This document shows, piece after piece, positions 1 to 8,804 of a stretch of 64,000 bases of DNA. The position numbers and the translations under genes are program-made. The DNA is taken from positions 186,001 through 250,000 of the forward strand of contig NZ_JAKSYE010000054.1 in the NCBI RefSeq assembly GCF_022829685.1, read 5' to 3'. Each line of letters starts with the position of its first letter. The stretch's first letter is position 1. Source of the stretch: Methylobacterium sp. E-045. GTDB lineage: Bacteria > Pseudomonadota > Alphaproteobacteria > Rhizobiales > Beijerinckiaceae. A model generated the notes under the pieces. That model was not told where the DNA came from. It saw only the letters and a list, made by a program, of their open reading frames with translations, and searched no databases.

Positions 1-1006
1 TCGACATGCGCAGCTGTTCGTCCAGCGTGCCGATCTCGACCACGAGGCCGCCGGCGAGACGGGAGCGGACCCGCTCTTCAAGGGCTTCCAGTTCGGTGGG
101 CGGGCGGTCCGAGGCGACGACGACCTGACGGCCGGCATCGATAAGAGAGTTGATGGTGTGTCCGAACTCGGCCTGGATCGACTTGCCCTGGATGAACTGG
201 ACGTCGTCGAGGATGAGAAGATCGATGGCGCGCAGCTTCTCCTTGAAGGCCAGCGCGCTTTGGGTCTTCAAGGCGTTGACGAAGCCATACATGAAGCGGT
301 CGGCAGTGAGGTAGATCACACGGCGGCCGGATTCGCGGGCGGCATGGCCGATGCCATGGAGAAGGTGGGTCTTTCCGAGCCCGACACCGGCATGGAAATA
401 GAGCGGATTGTAGAGGGCGCCCTGTCCGTCGTGACGGGAAACGCGCTCCGCCGCCGCATGAGCAAGGGCATTGGAGCGGCCGACGACGAAGCTTGCGAAG
501 GTGAGGCGATTGTCGAGGGGGGCGCCGTTAAGGTCGCCCGTGGCCTCTCCGCGTGCCTGAGAGGACAATTCCGCCTCGGCCGGGAAGCTCATCTCGCCGG
601 CTGACGGCTGCGCGCTGCTGGCGGCCTGGAGACGGGCGAGAGGGCTGGCGGGAGCGGAGGACTTCACCGCGCCCGAAACGACGCGGGGGGGGACACCGGC
701 TCCGCGCACGCCCACCTCGATGAGCGAGACGCTCTCCACCTCACTGCGGAACGTGGCGAGGACGCGGTCGAGATAGTGGGATTCGATCCAGCTCTTCAGG
801 AACCGCGTCGGCACACTGAGACGCGCGGTCCCGGACACCACCTCGACGAGTTCGAGACGTGCGAACCAGCTGGCGAAAACGTCCTCGCCCAGTTCCGCCC
901 GCAGGCGTCGCTTCACGCGAGCCCAGGCCGCAACCGTGTCCGATCCGCTTGCGCCACCCATGCCGGTCTCGGCGTTGCCCGCCACGCTACCATCGACATG
1001 CATCAT
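1..1006 (-). CDS. dnaA: Chromosomal replication initiator DnaA (5' part; runs off the left edge)
   Basis: DnaA is the AAA+ ATPase that binds DnaA boxes and opens oriC. About 335 N-terminal codons are present. Domain I is seen as AWARVKRRLRAELGEDVF, followed by a Ser/Ala/Pro-rich linker (domain II), then the AAA+ core with Walker A GVGLGKTHLLHG and Walker B LLILDDVQF. The rest of the core and the DNA-binding domain IV lie outside the window. The start at 1006 is preceded by a GAGGAG ribosome site about four bases upstream; a second ATG follows directly. It is transcribed away from the GANTC-rich intergenic region at 1007-1477. Confidence 0.96.
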   Translation of the reverse strand, partial: MMHVDGSVAGNAETGMGGASGSDTVAAWARVKRRLRAELGEDVFASWFARLELVEVVSGTARLSVPTRFLKSWIESHYLDRVLATFRSEVESVSLIEVGVRGAGVPPRVVSGAVKSSAPASPLARLQAASSAQPSAGEMSFPAEAELSSQARGEATGDLNGAPLDNRLTFASFVVGRSNALAHAAAERVSRHDGQGALYNPLYFHAGVGLGKTHLLHGIGHAARESGRRVIYLTADRFMYGFVNALKTQSALAFKEKLRAIDLLILDDVQFIQGKSIQAEFGHTINSLIDAGRQVVVASDRPPTELEALEERVRSRLAGGLVVEIGTLDEQLRMS

Positions 1007-1477
1007 CGCTCTCCTCGCACCGAGGGCGTAAGCCGCCGCTCGGAACGTACGCACACTTGACTGATATCGCGCCCCGCAAGGAATTCGCGGAACCCATAAT
1101 GATCCAGTGGAGTCAACTCCCCCACCGCAGGCCTTTGCCGATGAATACGTCCTATCAACAATTAGCTACGGTTCTCCTAACAACGGGAGTTATGGGGAAA
1201 GCTCTGCGAGGCGCTGATGGAGTCTCCCCGCGGCGCACCGAGTCGAGGCACGCCCTAGATCTTGCGGACGATTCGTGCAGGTTTGAATTAAGTGTAAATT
1301 TTCCGGTTTTTGGCCAGAGATCATTAATCTACACAGCACCCCTAGACTCTGCAACACGGTGGATTCGCAGATAGGGTTAACGCATCGACTCGGATTTGAG
1401 CGGAAGTCGGCCCGCGAGCAGCGCCTCGACATTCCGGCGGGCGGCGGACAGCGTGTCGTGGAAAATGGTGCCTGAAA
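1007..1477. other. dnaA-rpsT intergenic region, possible oriC or dnaA control region
   Basis: No credible gene is seen here. The stretch is clearly AT-richer than its surroundings, especially 1141-1200 and 1283-1340. It contains seven GANTC sites (the CcrM methylation target of alphaproteobacteria) at 1110, 1220, 1240, 1270, 1345, 1362 and 1387. I see no perfect DnaA box of the TTATNCACA type on either strand, so an origin is only a possibility. It probably carries the dnaA promoter. Confidence 0.4.
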
Positions 1478-1513
1478 CGAAAGAAGCCCGGCACTGAGGC
1501 CGGGCTTCTTTCG
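1478..1513 (-). terminator. Intrinsic terminator of rpsT
   Basis: A perfect 15-bp inverted repeat, arms 1478-1492 and 1499-1513, with a 6-base loop. On the minus strand the right half of the stem contains a CTTT run and is followed by TTTCAGG. It lies 20 bp past the rpsT stop codon, so it most likely ends the rpsT transcript. Confidence 0.8.
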
Positions 1514-1533
1514 CGTCATCCAAGGAAGAGAGA

Positions 1534-1800
1534 TCAGGCTGCGAGAGCCTTGACCCGCGCCGCGAGGCGCGAAACCTTCCGGGAGGCGTTGTTCTTATGA
1601 ACGATGCCGTGCTGGGCGGCCCGCATGATCTCGGGCTCGGCTGCCCGCAGGGCGGTCAGCGCAACGGTCTGGTCGCCGCCGGCAATCGCCTCTTCGACCT
1701 TGCGGAGGAAGGTACGCATACGGCTGCGGCGCGAGCGGTTCACAGCGGTCCGCTTCGCGATCTTGCGGGTCATTTTCTTGGCCGACACGGTGTTGGCCAT
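1534..1800 (-). CDS. rpsT: 30S ribosomal protein S20
   Basis: An 88-residue, strongly basic protein that binds 16S rRNA early in small-subunit assembly. It has the usual S20 beginning ([13 protein letters not shown]), the Arg/Lys-rich helix [18 protein letters not shown], and the [19 protein letters not shown] end. Length is standard for the family. It is monocistronic: a strong terminator follows at 1478-1513. Location beside dnaA is common in Hyphomicrobiales. Confidence 0.98.
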   Translation of the reverse strand: MANTVSAKKMTRKIAKRTAVNRSRRSRMRTFLRKVEEAIAGGDQTVALTALRAAEPEIMRAAQHGIVHKNNASRKVSRLAARVKALAA

Positions 1801-2260
1801 GGGGCATCCTCGTTCATGTAGGGCGATGCCGACGAGCCCGCGGGCTTGGTGTGTCGGTCTACGCGCGAAGGTTGTTCGGGCAATGGCGAAGCCGACGAGC
1901 CGCTTGAGCGCGACCTGTCGGCGAAGCGCGCTCTATAGACACGCCCCGGCATTCCGTCAACGCAACCGATGCGAATGTCCGTGCCGCGGATGCTGCTGAA
2001 CCATCGGTCGAGTGGTCGAGATTCGGCAATGGATGACCCCGGTCGGACAAAAGCAGAACTCCGAAGACAAGTATAGCAGCCGGATACGGACGGATCGTCC
2101 GCAGCCTCGACAGTTGAACGAGGCGCCCCGAGAGGGGCCTCACGGCAATGACACGATCGTCCGGCGACGGTCTTTTTTTGCCGTTCGATGAGACGACGTT
2201 TGACCGGGACCGGGCTACGGAGACAGTGGCCTTCCAGGATTCGCACGCGAAACGGAATCG
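1801..2260. other. Intergenic region upstream of rpsT and the GST gene
   Basis: No gene is supported. It must hold the rpsT promoter (minus strand) and that of the glutathione transferase gene (plus strand). One imperfect GC-rich hairpin is seen at about 2120-2141. Long open frames here on the minus strand show no family resemblance and an arginine/serine-heavy composition typical of chance frames in GC-rich DNA. Confidence 0.5.
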
Positions 2261-2893
2261 ATGACCTCCGAGATCACGCTCTACCATTCACCGAATACCC
2301 GTTCCTCGGGTGTCCGAATCCTCCTGGAGGAGCTTCAGGCACCCCATCGCCTGCATGTCCTCAACATGAGGGCGGGGGAGCATCGCGAGGCCGCCTATCT
2401 GGCGATCAACCCCCTGGGCAAGGTCCCCGCCATCCGGCACGGAGATGCGGTCATCACCGAGCAGCCGGCCATCTATCTCTATCTAGCCGACGAGTTCGCC
2501 GAGAAAGGCCTCGCGCCACCGGTCGGCGACCCGCTGCGCGGCCCCTATCTGCGCTGGATGGTCCTCTATGGATCCTGCTTCGAGCCGGCGGTAATCGACC
2601 GCGCTTTGGAAAGAGAGCCGGGTCCCATGGCCATGTCGCCCTATGGCAGCTTCGACGCGGTCCTCGACAGCATCGTCGCGGGCCTGTCGAACGGGCCGTA
2701 TCTTCTGGGCGAGCGAGTCAGCGCCGCCGACATCCTCTGGGGTGCCGCGCTCGGTTGGATGACCGCGTTCAAACTCGTTCCGGAAGAGCCTTTGATCGTG
2801 GCTTATGTCGCCCGAATGAAGGATCGCCCCTCCTTCCGTAAGATCATGGCCGACGAATCAGCCCTGGCCACCAAGCAGCAGGAAACGGACTGA
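2261..2893 (+). CDS. Glutathione S-transferase family protein
   Basis: A 210-residue soluble protein with the two-domain GST layout. The N-terminal thioredoxin-like domain (about 1-80) contains the active-site region LYHSPNTRSSGVRILLEEL, the cis-proline motif NPLGKVPAI and the gamma-glutamyl contact ITEQPAIYLYLAD. The helical C-terminal domain includes a YLLGERVSAADILWG motif, the usual GST N-cap box. It probably conjugates or reduces electrophiles with glutathione; the substrate cannot be told. It is followed 53 bp later by a VOC-family gene on the same strand, which may be co-transcribed. Confidence 0.9.
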   Translation: MTSEITLYHSPNTRSSGVRILLEELQAPHRLHVLNMRAGEHREAAYLAINPLGKVPAIRHGDAVITEQPAIYLYLADEFAEKGLAPPVGDPLRGPYLRWMVLYGSCFEPAVIDRALEREPGPMAMSPYGSFDAVLDSIVAGLSNGPYLLGERVSAADILWGAALGWMTAFKLVPEEPLIVAYVARMKDRPSFRKIMADESALATKQQETD

Positions 2894-2946
2894 GTCCTGT
2901 TCGCGCGCCACCATGTCCACAGGAACCATGAGAAGGAGCGACAAAC

Positions 2947-3471
2947 ATGCGGATGATCTTCGTCAATCTGCCAGTGAAGGATCTCGAGGCTTCGAAGACC
3001 TTCTTCGGCGCCCTCGGCTTCACCTTCAATCCGGCCTTCGCCGATGAGAACGCAGCCTGCATGGTGGTGTCGGACAGCATCTTTGTGATGCTGCTGACGG
3101 AAGCACGCTTTCGAGACTTCATCACCGGCGACATCTGCGACACCACGAAGGCCACGGAAGTGCTGACCTGTCTCTCCTGCCCATCACGTCAGGAGGTCGA
3201 CGATACCCTGGCCAAGGCGCTGGCGGCCGGTGCCAAACCCTGGAAGCCGAACATGGATTTCGGCTTCTTGTATGGCTGCTCGTTCCAGGACCTCGACGGT
3301 CACGTCTGGGAGCTGATGTACATGGATCCGGCAGCCATTCCGCCGCAATCCTGGAGGGGCATCGTGACCGCCTGGCTCAGCCCGGCGGTATCGCCGTGCC
3401 GGTCGAGCGCGTCATCAGCGTCGAGGGAAGCGACGTGGGGGCGAAGGCCGCTACGAGATGCATGCCGATGA
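2947..3471 (+). CDS. VOC (glyoxalase/bleomycin-resistance) family protein with an odd C-terminal tail
   Basis: The first about 132 residues form a normal vicinal-oxygen-chelate protein: MRMIFVNLPVKDLEASKTFFGALGF at the start and GCSFQDLDGHVWELMYMDP at the end, where such proteins usually stop within a few residues. Here the frame continues about 45 residues with an Arg/Ser-rich sequence that looks non-coding and lies antisense to a small membrane-protein ORF (3377-3586). A lost stop or frameshift near 3340 is likely. A GAGAAGGAG ribosome site precedes the start. Substrate unknown. Confidence 0.85.
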   Translation: MRMIFVNLPVKDLEASKTFFGALGFTFNPAFADENAACMVVSDSIFVMLLTEARFRDFITGDICDTTKATEVLTCLSCPSRQEVDDTLAKALAAGAKPWKPNMDFGFLYGCSFQDLDGHVWELMYMDPAAIPPQSWRGIVTAWLSPAVSPCRSSASSASREATWGRRPLRDACR

Positions 3472-3586
3472 CGGGCGCGAAGACCAGCGTCATCATCACG
3501 AGGAGGATCAACGCCACGCTGTTGTCGCGGGAGGGCGAAGCGGCGCGCGAGCGGGCACGGCGGAAAGCAAAGGTCTGGAAGGTCAT
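3377..3586 (-). CDS. Small putative membrane protein
   Basis: A 69-residue ORF with one convincing hydrophobic segment (about 26-51, VALILLVMMTLVFAPVIGMH) after a basic N-terminus. An AACGAGGTGAG ribosome site stands at proper spacing before the ATG at 3586. No family is recognised. Its 3' end overlaps the doubtful tail of the convergent VOC gene, so only one of the two overlapping frames is likely translated there; this one is the more credible. Confidence 0.45.
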   Translation of the reverse strand: MTFQTFAFRRARSRAASPSRDNSVALILLVMMTLVFAPVIGMHLVAAFAPTSLPSTLMTRSTGTAIPPG

Positions 3587-3831
3587 GGGCTCACCTCGTT
3601 CGACCGGCCGTCAGGGCCGATCGCGGGTGAGCCCGATCAAACGATCAGGCGCTCAACACGCTGTCGGCCGAAGTCGGCGCGGTCCATCGACTACTGTCGC
3701 TGGGCATTGGGTTCGAAAGTTCCTGTGATCCGCCGAGCCGAGCCGGTGCCGGGCAAAGGCGGTTGCGCCCACATGATGCGGTGCGAAGGGTTCGTCAAGT
3801 CTTAACGTCGCATCGGCGAAATCGATCCGCA

Positions 3832-5103
3832 TCACGATGCGAGCCGTGCGGCGAAGCGCTCCACAAGCCGCCGCCCGACCTCGTCCTTGTCGAGGGTCGG
3901 CCATGTCTCCAGCCCGCCCTCCCGGTCGAGCAGGTGGATGGTGTTGGCGGTGCCGCCCATGACGCCGCCCTCCGTGGAGACGTCGTTGGCGACGAGCAGG
4001 TCGCAGCCCTTCCGAGCGATCTTGGCGCGGGCATGGGCGATCACCGAGTCGGTTTCGGCGGCAAAGCCGACCACCAGGGTCGGGCGTCCCTCACTGCGCC
4101 TGGCGATGGTGGCGAGAATGTCCGGATTCTCCACGAGGGAGAGGGGCGGCACGGCAGCACCGTCCTTCTTGATCTTGGACGCGTGATCCTGCGCGGGGCG
4201 CCAGTCACCCACCGCCGCGGCGAAGATGGCGAGGTCGGCGGGGAGGGCGGCCTCCACCGCCGCCAGCATCTCCCGCGCTGTCTCCACGCGCACCACCGTC
4301 ACGCCTTTCGGATCGGCGATCGCCACGGGACCGGAGATCAGTATCACTTCCGCGCCGGCCTCGGCGGCGGCGGCGGCAATGGCGTGGCCCTGCCGCCCCG
4401 ACGAGCGGTTGGCGAGATAGCGCACCGGGTCGATCGGTTCGTGCGTCGGGCCGGAGGTCACAAGGACACGCCGGCCGGTGAGGGGCTTCTGCGGGGACCG
4501 ACCAGCAAGGAAGCCAAATCCTCCGCCCGTCGCCGACGTCGCTTTGGCGACGTCACCGAGCAGGGATTCGACCGCATCAACGATTTCCAGGGGTTCGGCG
4601 AGGCGGCCCGGCCCGAACTCGGCTTCCGCCATGGCGCCGTCATTGGGTCCGACCACCCGGACGCCGTCGGCCGTCAAGGTCGCGAGGTTCCGTCGCGTCG
4701 CCGGGTGCTGCCACATGCGGACGTTCATCGCCGGAGCGATCAGGATCGGCAGGGTCGTCGCCAGCAGTACCGTGGAAGCGAGGTCCGAGGCGTCGCCGCT
4801 CGCCATCCGCGCCATCAGGTTCGCGGTGGCGGGCGCGACCACGACGGCATCCGCATCGCGCGCCAGCTTGATATGGCCGATATCGGCTTCCTCCGCCCGG
4901 TCGAACAGGTCGGTATGGGCGCGCTCCCCGGCCAGGGCGGCGGCAGCGAGGGGAGTCACGAATTCCTGTGCGCCCGCCGTGAGCAGCGGGCGCACCCGCG
5001 CCCCGCGCTCGCGGAGGCGGCGGATCAGGTCCAGCGACTTGTAGGCGGCGATACCGCCACCGATGACGAGCAGGATGCGTCGGTTCTGGAGGGGGAGGGT
5101 CAT
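3832..5103 (-). CDS. coaBC: Bifunctional phosphopantothenoylcysteine decarboxylase / phosphopantothenate-cysteine ligase
   Basis: CoaBC joins cysteine to 4'-phosphopantothenate and decarboxylates the product, two steps of coenzyme A synthesis. The N-terminal CoaC half (about 1-190) shows the flavin-binding GGGIAAYKSLDLIRRL and the substrate motif APAMNVRMWQHP. The C-terminal CoaB half shows VLVTSGPTHEPIDPVRYLANRSSG, AAAVGDWRP and the KIKK lysine motif. Length (423 aa) is normal, with a slightly long linker. It is third in a same-strand run ubiE-ubiB-coaBC, an order common in Hyphomicrobiales. Confidence 0.97.
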   Translation of the reverse strand: MTLPLQNRRILLVIGGGIAAYKSLDLIRRLRERGARVRPLLTAGAQEFVTPLAAAALAGERAHTDLFDRAEEADIGHIKLARDADAVVVAPATANLMARMASGDASDLASTVLLATTLPILIAPAMNVRMWQHPATRRNLATLTADGVRVVGPNDGAMAEAEFGPGRLAEPLEIVDAVESLLGDVAKATSATGGGFGFLAGRSPQKPLTGRRVLVTSGPTHEPIDPVRYLANRSSGRQGHAIAAAAAEAGAEVILISGPVAIADPKGVTVVRVETAREMLAAVEAALPADLAIFAAAVGDWRPAQDHASKIKKDGAAVPPLSLVENPDILATIARRSEGRPTLVVGFAAETDSVIAHARAKIARKGCDLLVANDVSTEGGVMGGTANTIHLLDREGGLETWPTLDKDEVGRRLVERFAARLAS

Positions 5104-5202
5104 GATGGAGGGCTACTCCCGCTCGTCGTCATCGTCCACTGAGGAGGGGCCCGGCACGGGGCGACGAACCGCGATATGCCCGCCACCCCGTTCACGAGCG
5201 CC

Positions 5203-6759
5203 CTACCGGAACGCCATGACCAGCGCCCCCGCCGCGATGGCCCAGAGCGCAGCGGTGGACCAGAGCGCCCGGCGGCGCTCCTTGCGGGCGATGCTCTCCA
5301 GCGCCTTGCGGTCGCCGGTTCCGCTCTCGTCGAGGCGCACGAGGATGCGGCGCAGGCGCTGGGCGAGGTCGGGCAGGTCGGTGACGACGTCCGACAAGGT
5401 GAGCGCGGCGCGGCCCATACCTTCGATTCGCCCGAGCGGTCCGAGATTGCGCGCGATCCAGGAGCGGACCACCGGCTCCGCCCCGGTCCACATATCGAGC
5501 TGCGGATCGAGGGAGCGGGCGACGCCTTCCACCACGACCATGGTCTTCTGCAGCATCACCAGTTCGGTGCGCGTGCTCATGTCGAAGAGGGCGGTGATGT
5601 CGAAGAGCAGGGTCAGCACCTTGGCCATCGAGATCTCGTCGGCCCTGCGCTGGTGGATCGGCTCGCCGATCGCGCGGATGGCCTGCGCGAAATCCTCCAC
5701 CGAATGGTGGGCCGGCACGTAGCCCGCCTCGAAATGCACCTGCGCCACGCGCTTGTAGTCGCGCAGGATGAAGCCGAGCAGGATCTCCGCGAGGAAGCGC
5801 CGCTCCATGATGCCGAGCCGGCCCATAATGCCGAAATCCACAGCTACCAACGTGCCGCTCGCATCGACGAACAGGTTTCCGGGATGCATGTCGGCGTGGA
5901 AGAAGCCGTCGCGGATCGCCTGCCGCAGGAAGGACTGGATGACCGCGAGTCCGAGCGCCTTGGGGTCGTGGCCGCCGGCGACGATGGCGGCGCGGTCGTT
6001 GAGGCGGATGCCCTCGATCCACTCGCTCGACAGGACGTCCCGGGCGGTCAGTTCCCATTCGGGCTTCGGCACGCGGAAATCGGCGTCGTCCTTCGTGTTC
6101 TGGGCGAGCTCGGACATCGCCGCGGCTTCGAGCCGGAAATCCATCTCCATCATCACCGAGCGGGCAAGGATCTCGACCACGTCGCGCGGGCGCAGGCGCT
6201 CGGCCTTCGGCGACAGGGCGTGGACCACGCGGGCCATGAAGCGCATGACCTGGAGGTCGCGCTGGAAACGCTCGCGGACGCCCGGGCGCATGATCTTCAC
6301 CGCCAGCACCCGCTCGAGGCCGTTCGCGTCGAGGATATGGGCCTTGTGGACCTGGGCGATGGACGCGGCGGCGACGGGCTCGCTGAAGGACAGGAACAGT
6401 TCGCGGACCGGCTTGCCGAACGCCGCCTCGACCACGCGGATCGCCTGCTCCTGCGGGAAGGGCGGCACCCGGTCCTGCAGCTTCTCCAGATCGAGGGCGG
6501 CGTTCATGCCGACGATGTCGGGCCGCGTCGCCAGGAACTGGCCGAACTTGACGTAGGAGGGGCCGAGCCGGGTCAGGGCACGCTGGAGCGGCCCCGCGCC
6601 GGAACCGAGGCCCGGCCGCTCCAGCATCCGGCCGAGCTTCAGGGCGAAGCGCAGGTGCGGCGGCAACTCCGTGGGGTCGATAAAGGACAGCCCGCCTTCG
6701 CGCGCCAGCACGAAGCCGACCCCGGCGCCGCGGATGAGGTAGACGATGGCGCCTAGCAT
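5203..6759 (-). CDS. ubiB: Ubiquinone biosynthesis accessory kinase-like protein UbiB
   Basis: UbiB is an atypical ABC1/ADCK kinase-fold ATPase needed for ubiquinone synthesis at the inner membrane. Visible are the family KxGQ motif (SYVKFGQFLATRPD), the AAASIAQVHKA glycine/alanine-rich loop, VAVKIMRPGV-like lysine (LAVKIMRPGV), the catalytic loop FHADMHPGNLF and VAVDFGIMG. The C-terminus ends with a hydrophobic anchor region (ALWSTAALWAIAAGALVMAF). The frame is open upstream to 6903, but the family start MLGAIVYLIRG maps to 6759, giving the usual 518 residues. It lies between ubiE and coaBC. Confidence 0.94.
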   Translation of the reverse strand: MLGAIVYLIRGAGVGFVLAREGGLSFIDPTELPPHLRFALKLGRMLERPGLGSGAGPLQRALTRLGPSYVKFGQFLATRPDIVGMNAALDLEKLQDRVPPFPQEQAIRVVEAAFGKPVRELFLSFSEPVAAASIAQVHKAHILDANGLERVLAVKIMRPGVRERFQRDLQVMRFMARVVHALSPKAERLRPRDVVEILARSVMMEMDFRLEAAAMSELAQNTKDDADFRVPKPEWELTARDVLSSEWIEGIRLNDRAAIVAGGHDPKALGLAVIQSFLRQAIRDGFFHADMHPGNLFVDASGTLVAVDFGIMGRLGIMERRFLAEILLGFILRDYKRVAQVHFEAGYVPAHHSVEDFAQAIRAIGEPIHQRRADEISMAKVLTLLFDITALFDMSTRTELVMLQKTMVVVEGVARSLDPQLDMWTGAEPVVRSWIARNLGPLGRIEGMGRAALTLSDVVTDLPDLAQRLRRILVRLDESGTGDRKALESIARKERRRALWSTAALWAIAAGALVMAFR

Positions 6760-6841
6760 GGGGTGCTTTCGAGGTGCGTGATCACGGCAGGACCAGCACT
6801 CGTCCCACCCCTGAAGCTCTCCCTGGGGTGCCGACACGGAG

Positions 6842-6875
6842 CGGCGGCCTCGAAGGAGGATTCTCGAGGCCGCCG
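6842..6875. repeat. Perfect 12-bp inverted repeat between ubiE and ubiB
   Basis: Arms at 6842-6853 and 6864-6875 with a 10-base loop. On the minus strand it falls in the 199-bp gap between the ubiE stop and the ubiB start. No T-run follows on that strand, so it is more likely an RNA-stability or attenuation hairpin than a full terminator. Confidence 0.5.
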
Positions 6876-6958
6876 TGCGATCTGGAGGCCGCTGTCGCGG
6901 CACGTCCGGATCTGGGGGCTGTGCGGGACCAGATCGGGCAGATCGCTCCGATCCGGCG

Positions 6959-7732
6959 TCACGAGATCTTCCAGCCGGAATGGATCGCGACGATTCCGCC
7001 CGACAGGGGCCGGTGAGTCACGTGCTTGAACCCGGCCTCCTCGATCATGCCGGCAAAGCGTCCCGGACTGGGGAACTTGCGGATGGATTCCACGAGGTAG
7101 CGATAGGATTCCGCGTCGCCGGCCACGCTGGCGCCCAGACGCGGAATCACGTGGAACGAATAGGCGTCGTAGATCCGGTCGAGAACCGGCAGGTCGACCT
7201 TAGAAAATTCCAGGCACAGGAAGCGCCCGCCGGGCTTCAGGACACGGCGCGCCTCGGCCAGGGCCAAATCGATCCGGGGAACGTTCCGGATGCCGAAGGC
7301 GATGGTGTAGGCGTCGAACGCCTCGTTCGGCAGGGGCAGCGACTCGGCATTCGCGGTGACGAAATCGATTCGCCCGTCATAACGGTGGCCGGCACGCTCG
7401 GCGCCGACGCGCAGCATCGCCTCGTTGATGTCGAGCACCGTGACATGGGTCTCGGGACCACCCGCCTCCAGGCAGCGGAAGGCGATGTCGGCGGTGCCGC
7501 CGGCGACGTCGAGATGACGGAAAGGCCGGTTGCGCGGTGGCCGCAGCATCGAGATCAGATGCGACTTCCAGGCGCGGTGGAGCCCGCCCGACATCAGGTC
7601 GTTCATCAGGTCGTAGCGCTTCGCCACGGAGCGGAACACGTCGTCGACACGCCCCTGCTTCTCGTCGAGCGCAACCTGCTCGAACCCGAAATGCGTGCTG
7701 GTCTCGTCCTTCGATCGCTCGGCCGAACTCAT
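6959..7732 (-). CDS. ubiE: Ubiquinone/menaquinone C-methyltransferase UbiE
   Basis: SAM-dependent methyltransferase that C-methylates the demethoxy-quinol intermediate in ubiquinone synthesis. It shows the family signatures [39 protein letters not shown] motif I ([13 protein letters not shown]), and [32 protein letters not shown]. The start at 7732 (MSSAERSK) has an AAGAGGA ribosome site eight bases upstream and gives 257 residues; the frame is open to 7774. It is the first gene of the ubiE-ubiB-coaBC run and is divergent from mutM. Confidence 0.96.
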   Translation of the reverse strand: MSSAERSKDETSTHFGFEQVALDEKQGRVDDVFRSVAKRYDLMNDLMSGGLHRAWKSHLISMLRPPRNRPFRHLDVAGGTADIAFRCLEAGGPETHVTVLDINEAMLRVGAERAGHRYDGRIDFVTANAESLPLPNEAFDAYTIAFGIRNVPRIDLALAEARRVLKPGGRFLCLEFSKVDLPVLDRIYDAYSFHVIPRLGASVAGDAESYRYLVESIRKFPSPGRFAGMIEEAGFKHVTHRPLSGGIVAIHSGWKIS

Positions 7733-7876
7733 GTCACCATCCTCTTGCGCGAGCGTCATAGCGAAAGCCGACAAGGATCGCCATGTGCCGGGTTCGACAG
7801 GTCCATGACGATCGGCGGCGGATGCCGGCCCTCGTCATGCAGGCGCCGTCCCCCGATCGAGAGCCTCGCCCCCTCC

Positions 7877-8797
7877 ATGCCAGAACTGCCCGAAGTCGAA
7901 ACCGTCCGTCGCGGGCTTTTCCCCGCCATGGTGGGCGCGCGATTCTCCCGTGTGACCCTGCGCCGGCCGAACCTGCGGTTTCCCTTCCCCGATCGCTTCG
8001 CGCAGCGACTCGAAGGCGCCACGGTGACCGATCTGGCGCGGCGGGCGAAATACCTCACCGCCGGCCTCGACACCGGAGAGACGCTGATCCTGCATCTCGG
8101 CATGAGCGGACGCTTCGACGTGGCCTTGCCGGACGGGCGCAATGTGTCGCCAGGGGATTTCTACCTCGAGGGGGCGCTGGGTAATGCCAAGCACGACCAT
8201 GTGGTGATGGCGATGTCGAACGGCGCCACCGTCACCTATAACGACGCGCGCCGCTTCGGCTTCATGGACCTCGTGCCGTCCCTGAACCTCGCCGGCTGCA
8301 AGCATTTCGCCGCGATGGGGATCGAACCGCTGAGCGAGGCCATGAGCCCGGAGAGTCTGGCGCTCCTCTTCCGCAACAAGATCACGCCGTTGAAGGCCGC
8401 GCTCCTGGACCAGCGGCTGATCGCCGGTCTCGGCAACATCTATGTCTGCGAGGCGCTACACCGCGCGGGGCTGCATCCCGAATTGCCTGCGAGAATCCTG
8501 GCAAAGGACGATGGGCGGCCGGCGCCGAAGGCACGGCTGCTGGCACGCATGATCCGCGACGTGTTGACCGAGGCCGTCGCCGCCGGCGGGTCCACCCTGC
8601 GCGACTACGCCCATACCGACGGTGGGTCGGGTTCGTTCCAGCATGCGTTCCGGGTCTACGACCGTACCGGCGAGCCCTGCACCGCGAAGGGCTGCAGCGG
8701 CACCATCGCGCGGATCGTGCAATCCGGCCGCTCGACTTTCTACTGTGCCACCTGCCAGCCCGCGAAGCCCGGCAAACCCGCTGTCCGCCGGGCCTGA
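7877..8797 (+). CDS. mutM: Bifunctional DNA-formamidopyrimidine glycosylase / AP lyase (Fpg)
   Basis: Removes 8-oxoguanine and formamidopyrimidines in base-excision repair. The N-terminal catalytic Pro2-Glu3 is present in [14 protein letters not shown]. The H2TH region ([24 protein letters not shown]) and the C-terminal zinc finger (CTAKGC...FYCATCQ) are intact. The 306-residue product matches the family. The frame is open far upstream, but the conserved MPELPEVE start fixes 7877. It is divergent from ubiE, so the 144-bp gap holds both promoters. Confidence 0.97.
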   Translation: MPELPEVETVRRGLFPAMVGARFSRVTLRRPNLRFPFPDRFAQRLEGATVTDLARRAKYLTAGLDTGETLILHLGMSGRFDVALPDGRNVSPGDFYLEGALGNAKHDHVVMAMSNGATVTYNDARRFGFMDLVPSLNLAGCKHFAAMGIEPLSEAMSPESLALLFRNKITPLKAALLDQRLIAGLGNIYVCEALHRAGLHPELPARILAKDDGRPAPKARLLARMIRDVLTEAVAAGGSTLRDYAHTDGGSGSFQHAFRVYDRTGEPCTAKGCSGTIARIVQSGRSTFYCATCQPAKPGKPAVRRA

Positions 8798-8804
8798 GGC
8801 CGCG

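Noticed and set aside
1007..1477. Firm oriC call
   Set aside because: AT-rich with many GANTC sites, but no TTATNCACA box was found; kept only as a possibility.
1770..2287. Two minus-strand frames upstream of rpsT (158 and 142 residues)
   Set aside because: Ser/Arg-rich, mutually overlapping, no ribosome site or family; they overlap the rpsT promoter region.
5176..6756. 526-residue plus-strand open frame
   Set aside because: Antisense to ubiB; His/Arg/Gly-rich with no domain. A shadow frame of GC-rich coding DNA.
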